47,634 bases of DNA from an uncultured Flavobacteriaceae bacterium (GTDB lineage Bacteria; Bacteroidota; Bacteroidia; Flavobacteriales; Flavobacteriaceae): positions 1 through 47,634 of the forward strand of contig CALKEO010000015.1 of NCBI GenBank assembly GCA_938088195.1. Direction: 5' to 3'. The notes beneath the pieces were generated by a model. It was not told the origin of the DNA and ran no database searches. It was given only the letters and a program-made list of their open reading frames with translations. The position numbers and the translations under genes are program-made. Below are positions 19,143-28,255 of this stretch, piece after piece (the first letter of the stretch is position 1; every line of letters starts with the position of its first letter).

Positions 19143-20462
19143 ATGCTGTATAAAAGCTTAAACAAAATTTCTAAAAAAGTAAATTTTGAAACTGCGGTAA
19201 AAAACGGTCTTGCTGGTGATGGTGGTCTTTATTTTCCAGAAAATATTAAACCTTTAGGTAACAATTTTTACCAAAAAATTATAAAAAAATCTAATCATCA
19301 AATTGCATTTGAAGTTATTAATCAATTTATTGGAGATTCAATTGATAAAAATAATATTCATAAAATTATTAAGAATACTTTAATGTTTGATTTTCCATTA
19401 ATCAAAATTGAAAAAAACATCAGAGTTGTTGAACTTTATCATGGCCCAACATTAGCATTCAAAGATGTTGGAGCTAAATTCATGGCTAATTGTTTAAATT
19501 ATTTTAATAAAAAAAACAAATATAATTCAACAATTTTGGTAGCAACCTCTGGAGATACGGGTGCTGCTGTTGCTAATGGATTTTTAGGTATTGACGGTAC
19601 CCAGGTTGTAATATTATATCCAAGTGAACGAGTAAGTGAAATTCAAGAGAAGCAGCTCACAACAAATAAAAAAAATATTATAGCATTTGAAGTTGACGGA
19701 ACTTTTGATGATTGCCAAAAAATGGTTAAAAAAGCTTTTTTAGACAAAGAGTTTACCAATTCACTTAACCTTACTTCTGCTAATTCAATTAATGTAGCCA
19801 GATGGCTTCCGCAATCATTTTATTATTTTTTTGCATACAAAGAGTTTTTAAAAGAAAATAATAATAAAGATTTGTCAATAAGTGTACCCAGTGGAAATTT
19901 TGGAAATATTTGTGCAGGAATAATATCAACTAAATTAGGATTACCTATCCATCATTTTATTGCTAGCACTAATATAAATGATACCGTACCTAAATATTTA
20001 CAAACAGGGAAATATTCTCCTAAGGCCTCTGTCAGAACTATCTCCAATGCAATGGATGTTGGAGAGCCAAGCAACTTTGTAAGAATTTTAGAAATTTTCA
20101 ATAATGATTTTAAAAAACTTAAAAATTTCTTTTCTTCTTATAGTTTTAATGATACACAAACATTAGAAGCTATAACAAATGTTTACAAAAGACATGACTA
20201 TATCTTGGATCCACATGGTGCAGTTGGCTACTTAGGTTTAAAGAAATACCTAAATAAAAATTTAAATTCAACAGGGATATTTTTTGAAACAGCTCACCCT
20301 ATTAAATTTTCTGAAGATGTTGAAAAAACCTTAGGAATTAAACTAAAAAAACCTGAACTAATTAAAGAATTAATAAAAAAAAATAAATATTCAATTCAAA
20401 TAAAAAATTATAACGAGTTTAAAAATGAGCTGTTAAAAATTAGTCAAAAGAATAATTTTTAG
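19143..20462 (+). CDS. thrC: Threonine synthase
   Basis: 439-residue pyridoxal-phosphate enzyme converting O-phosphohomoserine to threonine. The PLP lysine is K107 in GPTLAFKDVGAKF, and the phosphate-binding region is ATSGDTGAAVANGF. The C-terminal part has DPHGAVGYLGL and ETAHPIKFSEDVE, both typical of the ThrC fungal/gamma-proteobacterial-type subfamily. It begins 3 bp after thrB and ends the thr operon. Its last 23 bp overlap the 3' end of the convergent S9 peptidase gene, leaving no intergenic terminator. Confidence 0.96.
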   Translation: MLYKSLNKISKKVNFETAVKNGLAGDGGLYFPENIKPLGNNFYQKIIKKSNHQIAFEVINQFIGDSIDKNNIHKIIKNTLMFDFPLIKIEKNIRVVELYHGPTLAFKDVGAKFMANCLNYFNKKNKYNSTILVATSGDTGAAVANGFLGIDGTQVVILYPSERVSEIQEKQLTTNKKNIIAFEVDGTFDDCQKMVKKAFLDKEFTNSLNLTSANSINVARWLPQSFYYFFAYKEFLKENNNKDLSISVPSGNFGNICAGIISTKLGLPIHHFIASTNINDTVPKYLQTGKYSPKASVRTISNAMDVGEPSNFVRILEIFNNDFKKLKNFFSSYSFNDTQTLEAITNVYKRHDYILDPHGAVGYLGLKKYLNKNLNSTGIFFETAHPIKFSEDVEKTLGIKLKKPELIKELIKKNKYSIQIKNYNEFKNELLKISQKNNF

Positions 20463-22623
20463 GAGGATTAATACTTTTCAAATGTTTAACAAAATAATCC
20501 CACTTTCTTCTCATCATATAATTATTTAAATTTCCATAAGAGTGTCTTTTATTTGGAAATAAAATTAGATCAAAATCTTTATTTGCATTGATTAGAGCAT
20601 CAACAACTAAAAATGTACTTGATGGAGGAACATTATCATCCAATAATCCATGAGCTAAAAGTAATTTGCCCTTAAGGTTATTAACTAAAAGTTGATTTGC
20701 CTGGATATCATAATTTGATTTAGAAATATCAAAATCTAATTTTCCATCTTTTTTATTTAAATCCAAAGGTTTTAACAAACCATGCCATTTTTCACCCCAG
20801 TCTGCAATATAATTTCTATTGTCGTGATTTCCAGATGTAGAAACTGCTACATCATAAAAATCAGGATATTTTAGAATAGCGGCTGTAGAAGCAAAACCAC
20901 CTCCGGAATGTCCCCAGATACCAACTTTTGAAATATCCATAAATGAATATCTATTTGCAAGCTGTTGGATAGCATAAATATTATCAGGAATCCCATTATC
21001 GCCCATATTTCCGTAATAAGCATCGTGAAAGGATTTTGATCTTCCTGGTGTCCCCATGGCATCAACACTAACTACAATGAAACCAAGCTCAGCTAAAGAC
21101 TGAAAATCTTTTCTTGAAACCATAAATGAATAGTTGCCCACGCTTCCTGATTGAGGACCAGGATATATGTAATTTAAAATAGGATATTTTTTATTTTTTT
21201 TATAATCACTTGGCAAATACATAATTCCAAATAAATCTGTTTTATCATCCCTTGCTTTTACATTAAATTCTAAAGGTTCTTGCCATCCATTTTTTATTAG
21301 TTCGTCGGTATTTGAACTTGATAGTTGTAGTAAGTTTTTACCATTTCTATCTTTTAAAATTGAAATTGGTGAAGTATTGGTGGTTGAATAAGTTGTTACA
21401 AAATAATTCCAATTTGGGGATGAGCTTATAGAATGGGAACCTCTTTCAGGTGTCAAACAAATTAATTTATTACCATCAAAATTAATTTTATATAAGTAGA
21501 TGTGATATGGATTTCCTTTCTCTCTTCCACCAGCAGTAAAAATTATTTCACGATTAATGTAATCGATGTGCATAATTTTTCTAACTAACCAATTTCCAGA
21601 GGTTATTCTATTTTTTAATTTTTTAGTTGACAAATCATACAAATAAAGATGTCCCCAATTATCTTTTTCAGAATACCAAATAAATTCATTAGAATCAAAT
21701 AACACTTTCCAATTTTCAGCTCTTACGCCAGACTCATAATAAGTTTTAACATTTTCTTTAAATAATGAAAAAACATCTCCAGTTTTTGAATCAGCAATTT
21801 GCAAATGTGCTTCTTTATGATCTCTTGAGGTTGAAATAAATGCTAACTTTGAGGAATCATCACTCCATTGAGTATCAAGAAATTCACCATCTCTTCCTGC
21901 AATATGATCAGTTGTTGTTGATCGCTGAAAATCATTGTTCATTTTGAATTTGATAATTTTCTTCGACTTAACATCAATAATAAGTCTCTCAATTTCAAAT
22001 ATTTTATCATCACCTGGAAGAGCATACTTCCAAGCCTCAAGTTTAGGGTGACCTACATTAGTTGATGTTAAATACATCTCACCCACTCCCCTGGCATCTT
22101 GTCTAAAAGTTGCTATTTTTTTTGAATCTGGACTCCATTTTAAAACAGGCGACTTTGATTTTTTCCATCCAGCATTGTTAGTAGCATAGCCATAATTATT
22201 AAAACCATCAAAAGTTAGCTGAAATCTCTTATCTGTTTTGGTGTTTCTAACCCATAAATTAAAATTATCTATATAAATAGCCAACTCTCTGTTGGGTGAT
22301 AATATTTCATAACTATTTTTTTTTGAAAATTTACTTCTTTTGGTTTCGAAGGTTTTATTTTCTGAATAAATGGTTTTTTCTAATGAATTTAAATTAATCG
22401 TAAAGCTTTCTGATCCGTTTTTTTTCTTCAGTTTATAATGTAAAAATTCTTCATCATCCCATTCTTGAGAAATTAAAATATTGTTAAGGTATTGGAGAAA
22501 ATGTTTGCCCATGTGAAGAGATGCATTTTTGTAATCTTTCTCTGACATGGATGATTTAGTAGGAGTATCACATGAGAGTATTGTAAACAAAAAGAACAAA
22601 TAAACATTTAAATATTTTTTCAT
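20440..22623 (-). CDS. S9 family (DPP IV-like) peptidase lipoprotein
   Basis: 727-residue serine exopeptidase of the prolyl oligopeptidase clan, probably removing dipeptides from peptides imported or produced by extracellular proteases. A lipoprotein signal (FTILSC) comes first; then a beta-propeller domain (about 90-470, with repeated strand motifs such as LKWSPDSKKIATF) and an alpha/beta-hydrolase domain (about 480-727). The catalytic triad is visible: S573 in WGHSGGGF, D662 in HGLLDDNV and H694 in NKRHSYG. It follows the M1 aminopeptidase gene by 1 bp, making a two-gene peptide-degradation operon. The 23-bp overlap with thrC is at the 3' end. Confidence 0.92.
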   Translation of the reverse strand: MKKYLNVYLFFLFTILSCDTPTKSSMSEKDYKNASLHMGKHFLQYLNNILISQEWDDEEFLHYKLKKKNGSESFTINLNSLEKTIYSENKTFETKRSKFSKKNSYEILSPNRELAIYIDNFNLWVRNTKTDKRFQLTFDGFNNYGYATNNAGWKKSKSPVLKWSPDSKKIATFRQDARGVGEMYLTSTNVGHPKLEAWKYALPGDDKIFEIERLIIDVKSKKIIKFKMNNDFQRSTTTDHIAGRDGEFLDTQWSDDSSKLAFISTSRDHKEAHLQIADSKTGDVFSLFKENVKTYYESGVRAENWKVLFDSNEFIWYSEKDNWGHLYLYDLSTKKLKNRITSGNWLVRKIMHIDYINREIIFTAGGREKGNPYHIYLYKINFDGNKLICLTPERGSHSISSSPNWNYFVTTYSTTNTSPISILKDRNGKNLLQLSSSNTDELIKNGWQEPLEFNVKARDDKTDLFGIMYLPSDYKKNKKYPILNYIYPGPQSGSVGNYSFMVSRKDFQSLAELGFIVVSVDAMGTPGRSKSFHDAYYGNMGDNGIPDNIYAIQQLANRYSFMDISKVGIWGHSGGGFASTAAILKYPDFYDVAVSTSGNHDNRNYIADWGEKWHGLLKPLDLNKKDGKLDFDISKSNYDIQANQLLVNNLKGKLLLAHGLLDDNVPPSSTFLVVDALINANKDFDLILFPNKRHSYGNLNNYMMRRKWDYFVKHLKSINPPKNYSFD

Positions 22624-22624
22624 T

Positions 22625-24265
22625 TTATTTAATTACATGCTTTGAATCCACGTAGTAATTGTTATCAATTTTAAAAGAATCTTTTATTTCAATAAATTTC
22701 CATTGCTTAGTTGGATATATTATTTTGTTACCCGATTTTAAAATTATTTTTAAAGGCATATTGAAACCATCTATTACATTATTCCATTTAAAAAATAATT
22801 TCTCATTATCCATATAATGCTCTAAAACAGGTATTCGAACGTCCCTTAAATATTGATCAAAAAATGGTTTTAAATCCATTTTCATTTTTTTTGATATATA
22901 ATTTTCAACTTGAGTAGTTGTCACTGTTTGGTGATAAAATTCATTATTTAAACCCCTTAAAACTTGTCTCCATTTTTCATCATCATTAGTAATTTGTCTT
23001 AAAGTATGTAATATGTTAGAACCTTTATCATACATGTCTCCAGATCCACTCTTGTTAACATTATAAGTACCAATGATTGGTTTTATATTACGTATCCTTT
23101 TTCTTTTTCCAATAACATATTCTGACGAAGCTTTTTTTCCAAAATGAAAATCTAAAAATAGATTTTCGGAATAAGTTGTGAAACTTTCGTGAATCCACAT
23201 ATCAGCAATATCTTTGTAAGTAATATTATTAGCAAACCATTCATGTCCAGTCTCGTGTATAATAATGTAATCAAACATTAAACCCCAGCCCGACCCAGAT
23301 AAATCTCTTCCCAAATATCCTTGCTTAAATTTGTTTCCATATGTTACGGAACTTTGATGCTCCATACCCAAATAAGGTGCTTCAACAAGTTTAAAACTGT
23401 CTTCATAAAAAGGATATGGACCAAACCAATGTTCAAAAGCTTCCATTGATTTTATAGCATCTTTAAAATGAATTTTAGCAATTTCTAAATTATCTCTTAG
23501 TACATAGTAATCCATGTCTAAATCACCAGATTCACCCTTATATATTTCCGAAAAGTTAACATAATCTCCAATATTGATATTTACACCATAATTATTTATT
23601 GGATTTTTAACCTCCCAGTGATAAGTGTTAGAATTTTCTTTTTCTTCAATTTTTATTAATCTACCATTTGAAACATTAAAAAGTCCCTTAGGAACATTAA
23701 CGCTCATTAACATTCCTTCAACTTCATCGTACATATGATCCTTATTTGGCCACCAAACACTAGCGCCTAAGCCTTGACATGAAGATGCAATGAAATGATT
23801 TCCATTTTTATCTTTTGTCCATGAAATTCCTCCATCCCATGGCGCTCTAACAGCGGTTTTAGGCTTACCTTCATAAAATACTTTGATTTTATTTTTAGCT
23901 CCTCTTATTTGTTTTTTTTTAAGTTTGATAAAATGAGCATTACCATCATGTCTAATTTCTAAATTTTCATCATTCTGTTCAGCTTTTGTTAAAACCAAAG
24001 GATTTTGTAAATCAATTTGGATTTCAGAGTAAGATTCCAAAACAGTATAACTTATCTCATTCGACCCCTTTATTGTACGGTTTACCGGATCTACAGAAAT
24101 ATCTAGATGATAATAAGTTAAATCCCACCAAATTCTTTCTTTTGTTATAGAACCTCTCAAAGTATCTTGACGTGTGAAATTGTTTATGTCATTTATAATA
24201 CCCTGAGAAAAAAGTGGAAAAGAAGTAAGAAAAATTAAAATAATTATAAGTAATTTTTTATTCAT
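22625..24265 (-). CDS. M1 family metallo-aminopeptidase
   Basis: 546-residue zinc aminopeptidase behind a signal peptide (about 1-21, ending FSQ). The N-terminal beta-sandwich (about 45-230) includes the aminopeptidase substrate loop GMEHQS in place of GAMEN. The zinc site is HETGH (H337, E338, H341) plus E360 in WIHESF, the HExxH-x18-E pattern. The length is short for M1 enzymes; the large C-terminal ARM-repeat domain is missing, as in leukotriene-A4-hydrolase-short bacterial forms. It releases N-terminal residues from peptides in the periplasm, and is followed after 1 bp by the S9 peptidase gene. Divergent from gcvT. Confidence 0.92.
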   Translation of the reverse strand: MNKKLLIIILIFLTSFPLFSQGIINDINNFTRQDTLRGSITKERIWWDLTYYHLDISVDPVNRTIKGSNEISYTVLESYSEIQIDLQNPLVLTKAEQNDENLEIRHDGNAHFIKLKKKQIRGAKNKIKVFYEGKPKTAVRAPWDGGISWTKDKNGNHFIASSCQGLGASVWWPNKDHMYDEVEGMLMSVNVPKGLFNVSNGRLIKIEEKENSNTYHWEVKNPINNYGVNINIGDYVNFSEIYKGESGDLDMDYYVLRDNLEIAKIHFKDAIKSMEAFEHWFGPYPFYEDSFKLVEAPYLGMEHQSSVTYGNKFKQGYLGRDLSGSGWGLMFDYIIIHETGHEWFANNITYKDIADMWIHESFTTYSENLFLDFHFGKKASSEYVIGKRKRIRNIKPIIGTYNVNKSGSGDMYDKGSNILHTLRQITNDDEKWRQVLRGLNNEFYHQTVTTTQVENYISKKMKMDLKPFFDQYLRDVRIPVLEHYMDNEKLFFKWNNVIDGFNMPLKIILKSGNKIIYPTKQWKFIEIKDSFKIDNNYYVDSKHVIK

Positions 24266-24320
24266 ATTATTTAATTGTAATTAAAAAAATTCTTCGAAAT
24301 TTACATATAATTTCCTTAAG

Positions 24321-25406
24321 ATGAAAAAAACAGTATTATATGACAAACACATAGCACTAAACGGAAAAATGGTTCCCTTTGCTGGCTACTTAATGCCTGT
24401 TCAATACGAGGGAGTCAATATTGAACATTTACATGTTAGAAGTTCTGTTGGTCTTTTTGATGTTTCGCACATGGGTGAATTTTTTTTAGAGGGTAAGAAC
24501 GCTACTGATTTACTACAACTACTGTGTTCAAATGATATTTGTTCAATTCAAAATCATAAAGCTCAATACACATGCCTTATCAATGAATTTGGAGGAATAA
24601 TTGATGACTTAATCATTTATAAGTTTAATGAAAATAAATTCATGTTGGTTGTTAATGCAGGGAATATTAATAAAGATTGGGAGTGGATTAAATTGCACAA
24701 TAAAAAATTTGGAAATAAATTAGAAAATTGGTCAGATAAGATGTCTCTTTTAGCTCTACAAGGACCGAAATCATATAATATTTTAGAAAAAGTCATCAAT
24801 TTTGATATCCATGCTTTGAAAAATTATAGTTTTATTATCTGTAATCTAGGCTTAGCAAAAAATGTAATAGTATCAACAACTGGATATACCGGTTCAGGGG
24901 GAGTTGAAATATATTGTGACAATAAAGACGTTGATTTGATTTGGAAAACTCTATTTGATCTCGGAAAAGAGTTTGATTTAAAACCCATTGGATTAGCTGC
25001 ACGAGATACATTAAGATTAGAAATGGGCTATTGTTTGTATGGAAATGAAATTAATGATAAAACCAATCCAATTGAAGCTAATTTAAAATGGATAACTAAG
25101 TTAAATAAAGATTTTATTGGAAAAAAACATGTTATTAATACAATAGAAAAAGGTCCAACTAATAAACTCATTGGTTTCAAAATAGTAGAAAGGGGAATCC
25201 CAAGAAGTAATTATAAAATTTTTGATAATAATGATAATGAAATTGGAATCGTTACATCTGGAACTATGTCACCCTCACTAAAGCAAGCAATTGGCCTTGG
25301 TTATGTAAAAAATAAATTTTCTAAGCCAGATTCCCCAATATTTATTAAAATTAGAAATAAAAAGATAAAAGCTGTTATCGTCAAAACTCCTTTTGTAAAA
25401 ATATAA
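24321..25406 (+). CDS. gcvT: Glycine cleavage system T protein (aminomethyltransferase)
   Basis: 361 residues, the tetrahydrofolate-binding subunit of the glycine cleavage complex, transferring the methylene group from the H-protein lipoate arm to THF. The N-terminus (MVPFAGYLMPVQYEG, then VGLFDVSHMGE) and the folate-site region (GYTGSGGVEIYCD, ARDTLRLEMGYCLYG) are diagnostic. The C-terminal barrel ends with GIVTSGTMSPSLKQAIGLGYV. gcvP and gcvH are not in the window, which is normal for flavobacteria. First gene of a plus-strand set with the SDR gene (3-bp gap) and then the YebC gene. Confidence 0.96.
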   Translation: MKKTVLYDKHIALNGKMVPFAGYLMPVQYEGVNIEHLHVRSSVGLFDVSHMGEFFLEGKNATDLLQLLCSNDICSIQNHKAQYTCLINEFGGIIDDLIIYKFNENKFMLVVNAGNINKDWEWIKLHNKKFGNKLENWSDKMSLLALQGPKSYNILEKVINFDIHALKNYSFIICNLGLAKNVIVSTTGYTGSGGVEIYCDNKDVDLIWKTLFDLGKEFDLKPIGLAARDTLRLEMGYCLYGNEINDKTNPIEANLKWITKLNKDFIGKKHVINTIEKGPTNKLIGFKIVERGIPRSNYKIFDNNDNEIGIVTSGTMSPSLKQAIGLGYVKNKFSKPDSPIFIKIRNKKIKAVIVKTPFVKI

Positions 25407-25409
25407 TTT

Positions 25410-26207
25410 GTGATTAAGGTTCTTATTTTTGGTGGAAGCGGATATTTGGGTAATACTATTTTTAAAGAATTAAGTCCATTTTATGATGTTTATGGAACCT
25501 TTTACAAAAAACTAAATTTTAAAAAAAACAAAAGATTCTTTTACTTTCCTTTAGAAAAAAACTCATTGAAAATTGTAGAGAAAGTAAAACCGACTCTAAT
25601 AATTTCGAGTTTAAAAGGTGATTTCAACGACCAAGTCATTTTTCATAATAAATTAATAGACCTCTGTGACAAAAAATGTATCAAACTTTTATTCATTTCA
25701 TCTTCTAATGTTTTTGATTCGTTTACAAACTACCCTAGTTATGAATACGACAAGACTTTTTCAGAAAGTGTTTTTGGAAGATTTAAAATTAGTATTGAAA
25801 ATAAAATTTTAAGAATGAAATCTAAAAATTGGATCATACTAAGGTCTCCAATGATATTTGATAAAAACTCATCCAGAATAAAGGATATTATTAATAAATC
25901 TAAAGAATCTATTGCCATCGAAATATTTCCAAATCTTATTGTGAATATAAATTCAGCAAAAATTTTTGCAAAACAAATTCATTACATAATTAGTAGAAAC
26001 ATCTCTGGAATTATTCATCACGGAAGTAATGATCTAGTTAATCATGATGAATATATTTTTTCAATAGTAAAAAAACTGAAACTTAAAACAATTAAATACA
26101 AATACGTATACACCACTAACGAAAATAGATACCTTGCTTTATTCTCTAATCGTGATATTTTTCCAAGTCATTTGCAATTTAGTTATTCAAAAACATTAAA
26201 AATATAA
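25410..26207 (+). CDS. SDR/RmlD-like sugar-nucleotide binding protein
   Basis: 265 residues of the extended short-chain dehydrogenase type. The dinucleotide loop is GGSGYLGN near residue 8, and the middle has SSSNVFDSFTNYPSYEYD, reminiscent of the S-x-Y-x3-K region of RmlD (dTDP-4-dehydrorhamnose reductase). The canonical YxxxK is not clear (Y then E-Y-D-K), so catalysis is uncertain. Start is GTG at 25410, 3 bp after gcvT; this frame has no better ATG. In many flavobacteria the gene sits between gcvT and the YebC gene, but its role there is unknown. The substrate cannot be deduced. Confidence 0.75.
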   Translation: MIKVLIFGGSGYLGNTIFKELSPFYDVYGTFYKKLNFKKNKRFFYFPLEKNSLKIVEKVKPTLIISSLKGDFNDQVIFHNKLIDLCDKKCIKLLFISSSNVFDSFTNYPSYEYDKTFSESVFGRFKISIENKILRMKSKNWIILRSPMIFDKNSSRIKDIINKSKESIAIEIFPNLIVNINSAKIFAKQIHYIISRNISGIIHHGSNDLVNHDEYIFSIVKKLKLKTIKYKYVYTTNENRYLALFSNRDIFPSHLQFSYSKTLKI

Positions 26208-26243
26208 TTAGTAAATGAATTTTATGAAAACTATATTTTAATT

Positions 26244-26251
26244 TATCTTTG
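26244..26251 (+). promoter_or_regulatory. Candidate -7 box 5 nt upstream of the YebC start (leaderless)
   Basis: TATCTTTG matches TAnnTTTG and ends 5 nt before the ATG at 26257. A transcript starting about 6-7 nt after the box would begin at or near the A of the start codon. No -33 TTG at the usual distance. Confidence 0.55.
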
Positions 26252-26256
26252 AGAAT

Positions 26257-26961
26257 ATGGGAAGAGCCTTTGAGTTCAGAAAAGCAAGAAAAATGAAACG
26301 TTGGTCTGCGATGGCTAAAACCTTTACTAGAATCGGTAAAGATATAGTTATGGCTGTTAATGATGGTGGACCTATCCCTGAAAGTAATTCGAAACTTAGA
26401 GCAGTAATACAGAACGCCAAGGCTGCAAATATGCCCAAAGACAACATTGAGAGAGCAATTAAAAAGGCTTCTGATAAATCAACTGAGAATTACAAAGAAA
26501 TAGTTTTTGAAGGTTATGGTCCCTATGGTATTGCTGTAATAGTTGAAACAGCTAGCAATAACAATAACAGGACAGTAGCTAATGTGAGAAGCTATTTTAA
26601 TAAATATGGAGGGAATTTGGGAACAGCAGGATCTGTTGAATTTATGTTTGAAAGAGTTTGTTGTTTTAAAATTAATTCAAAGATTGATTTAGAAGAGCTT
26701 GAATTAGATTTTATTGATTTTGGGGTTGATGAAGTTCTAAATGATGAAGATGGGATTTGCTTATATTCTCCTTTTGAAAACTATGGTGATATACAAAAAG
26801 AAATAGAAAAACGCGAAATTGAAATAATTTCATCAAACTTTGAAAGAATTCCTAAACAACTAAAAAGTTTGAGTGAGGAACAAAGAAAAGAGGTTGAAAT
26901 ATTAATTGAAAAGATTGAGGAAGATGATGATGTACAAAACGTATATCACAATATGAAATAA
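26257..26961 (+). CDS. YebC/PmpR family protein
   Basis: 234 residues of the YebC/TACO1 family, whose members act as DNA-binding regulators or help ribosomes through proline-rich stretches. The N-terminal conserved block is visible (MGRAFEFRKARKMKRWSAMA, KTFTRIGKDIV, NAKAANMPKDNIERAIKKAS), then the middle domain (EGYGPYGIAVIVETASNNNNRT) and a C-terminal acidic part. Length is usual (about 235). The start ATG lies directly after a TAnnTTTG box, so the mRNA may be leaderless. Its stop is adjacent (no gap) to the stop of the convergent acyltransferase gene. Confidence 0.94.
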   Translation: MGRAFEFRKARKMKRWSAMAKTFTRIGKDIVMAVNDGGPIPESNSKLRAVIQNAKAANMPKDNIERAIKKASDKSTENYKEIVFEGYGPYGIAVIVETASNNNNRTVANVRSYFNKYGGNLGTAGSVEFMFERVCCFKINSKIDLEELELDFIDFGVDEVLNDEDGICLYSPFENYGDIQKEIEKREIEIISSNFERIPKQLKSLSEEQRKEVEILIEKIEEDDDVQNVYHNMK

Positions 26962-27501
26962 TTAAGAATATTCAGGAATTTTACCTTTTATATCTTTAAA
27001 AAAACTCATTAAAAATTTTATATCTCTCTCTTTACTGTCTGTTAAATAATATGGGTCTGAAATTTTAATTTCTTTATCTTTAAAATTTAAAGAAGCACTA
27101 ATAATTGGAACATTAGCTTCTTTTGCAATATAATAAAAGCCTGTTTTCCAAACCTCAACTTTTTTTCTAGTTCCCTCTGGAGATAATGCTAGTCTAAACA
27201 AATCAGTTTTCTTAAAAATATCTGCGATAGACTTAACATTGTTTGATTTTTTTCCTCTTTTCACAGGTTTACCTCCCAACTTTCTTAAAAAATAACCAAG
27301 TGGAAATTTAAAAAGTTCTTTTTTCCCAATAAAATTAATTTCTTTTTGCATTATTTTTCTTGCCATAACAGCTATGAACAAATCTTGCCAATGAGTATGT
27401 GGAGCAGCAATTATAACACACTTTTTTAACAAATTGAGGTTTCCAACCAATCTCCAACCTAAAACTTTAAAATAAATAAACCTAGTTAAAAAAAGAATCA
27501 T
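26962..27501 (-). CDS. 1-acylglycerol-3-phosphate acyltransferase-like protein
   Basis: 179 residues of the PlsC/LPLAT superfamily, which moves an acyl chain from acyl-ACP or acyl-CoA to a glycerophospholipid or lipid acceptor at the inner membrane. Visible motifs: HTHWQD (the HX4D block, residue 35 region), FPLGYFLRKLGGKPVKRG, and LSPEGTRKK (the EGTR block). It is shorter than PlsC (about 240) and has one hydrophobic N-terminal segment, resembling the small flavobacterial acyltransferases. It overlaps the 3' end of kdsB by 4 bp (ATGA), implying translational coupling. Acceptor unknown; an envelope-lipid role is plausible from its neighbour. Confidence 0.85.
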   Translation of the reverse strand: MILFLTRFIYFKVLGWRLVGNLNLLKKCVIIAAPHTHWQDLFIAVMARKIMQKEINFIGKKELFKFPLGYFLRKLGGKPVKRGKKSNNVKSIADIFKKTDLFRLALSPEGTRKKVEVWKTGFYYIAKEANVPIISASLNFKDKEIKISDPYYLTDSKERDIKFLMSFFKDIKGKIPEYS

Positions 27502-28223
27502 ATGATTTTTCTTGCGTTTATTAAATCCTCCATCGTGTCAATACCAATTCCCTTATAAATTGTTTCTACCATTTTTATTTTTTTTCCATTCTCTAAAAAT
27601 CTTAATTGTTCTAATTTTTCAAATTTCTCAAGAGTTGATGGTTTTGAATTATAAAAATAAATTAAAGCCTCTTTTTTAAAAGCATATACTCCAATATGTT
27701 TGTAATAGTTAGGTTTATCATTAGGTAATCTATTAAAAGGGATAATAGATCTTGAAAAGTAAAGTGCAAAATTATCATTATCAACAACAACCTTAACATT
27801 ACTTGAGGATTCAACATCCTTAATTTTATCGATTGGCTGCATCAAGGAAGCTAAATCAATCTTTTTATAATGATCATTTTTAAAAATATCAATTAATTTT
27901 TTTAAACTAAGTTTATCAATAAATGGTTCATCACCTTGAACATTTAATATTATATCAGAATTAATTTTAGAAGCAAATTCAGCTATTCTATCAGATCCAC
28001 TTTCATGTTTAACGGCACTCATAAAAACATCTCCACCATTATCCTTTATTAAATTGAAAATGATTAGTGAATCAGTAATTACATAAACTTCATCAAACAA
28101 ACATGAATTAACGACATTTTGATAAGTTTTCAAAATAATTGGTAATCCTCCTAAATCCATCATTAATTTTCCAGGAAGTCTTTCTGAATCAAGTCTTGCC
28201 GGAATCATTGCAATTGTTTTCAT
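27498..28223 (-). CDS. kdsB: 3-deoxy-manno-octulosonate cytidylyltransferase
   Basis: 241 residues. Activates Kdo with CTP to CMP-Kdo for transfer onto lipid A in lipopolysaccharide synthesis. The N-terminal nucleotide motif is IPARLDSERLPGK, and QGDEPFI, the metal/nucleotide-contact block, lies at about residue 96. The remaining sequence (SRSIIPFNR, YYKHIGVYAFKKEAL, LEKLEQLRFLENG) is the standard KdsB core, and the length is that of the family. It follows the helicase gene by 32 bp and overlaps the acyltransferase start by 4 bp, so all three minus-strand genes are probably one transcript. Confidence 0.96.
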   Translation of the reverse strand: MKTIAMIPARLDSERLPGKLMMDLGGLPIILKTYQNVVNSCLFDEVYVITDSLIIFNLIKDNGGDVFMSAVKHESGSDRIAEFASKINSDIILNVQGDEPFIDKLSLKKLIDIFKNDHYKKIDLASLMQPIDKIKDVESSSNVKVVVDNDNFALYFSRSIIPFNRLPNDKPNYYKHIGVYAFKKEALIYFYNSKPSTLEKFEKLEQLRFLENGKKIKMVETIYKGIGIDTMEDLINARKII

Positions 28224-28255
28224 CTTTTTTATATAAAATTACGTTTATATTTTAA

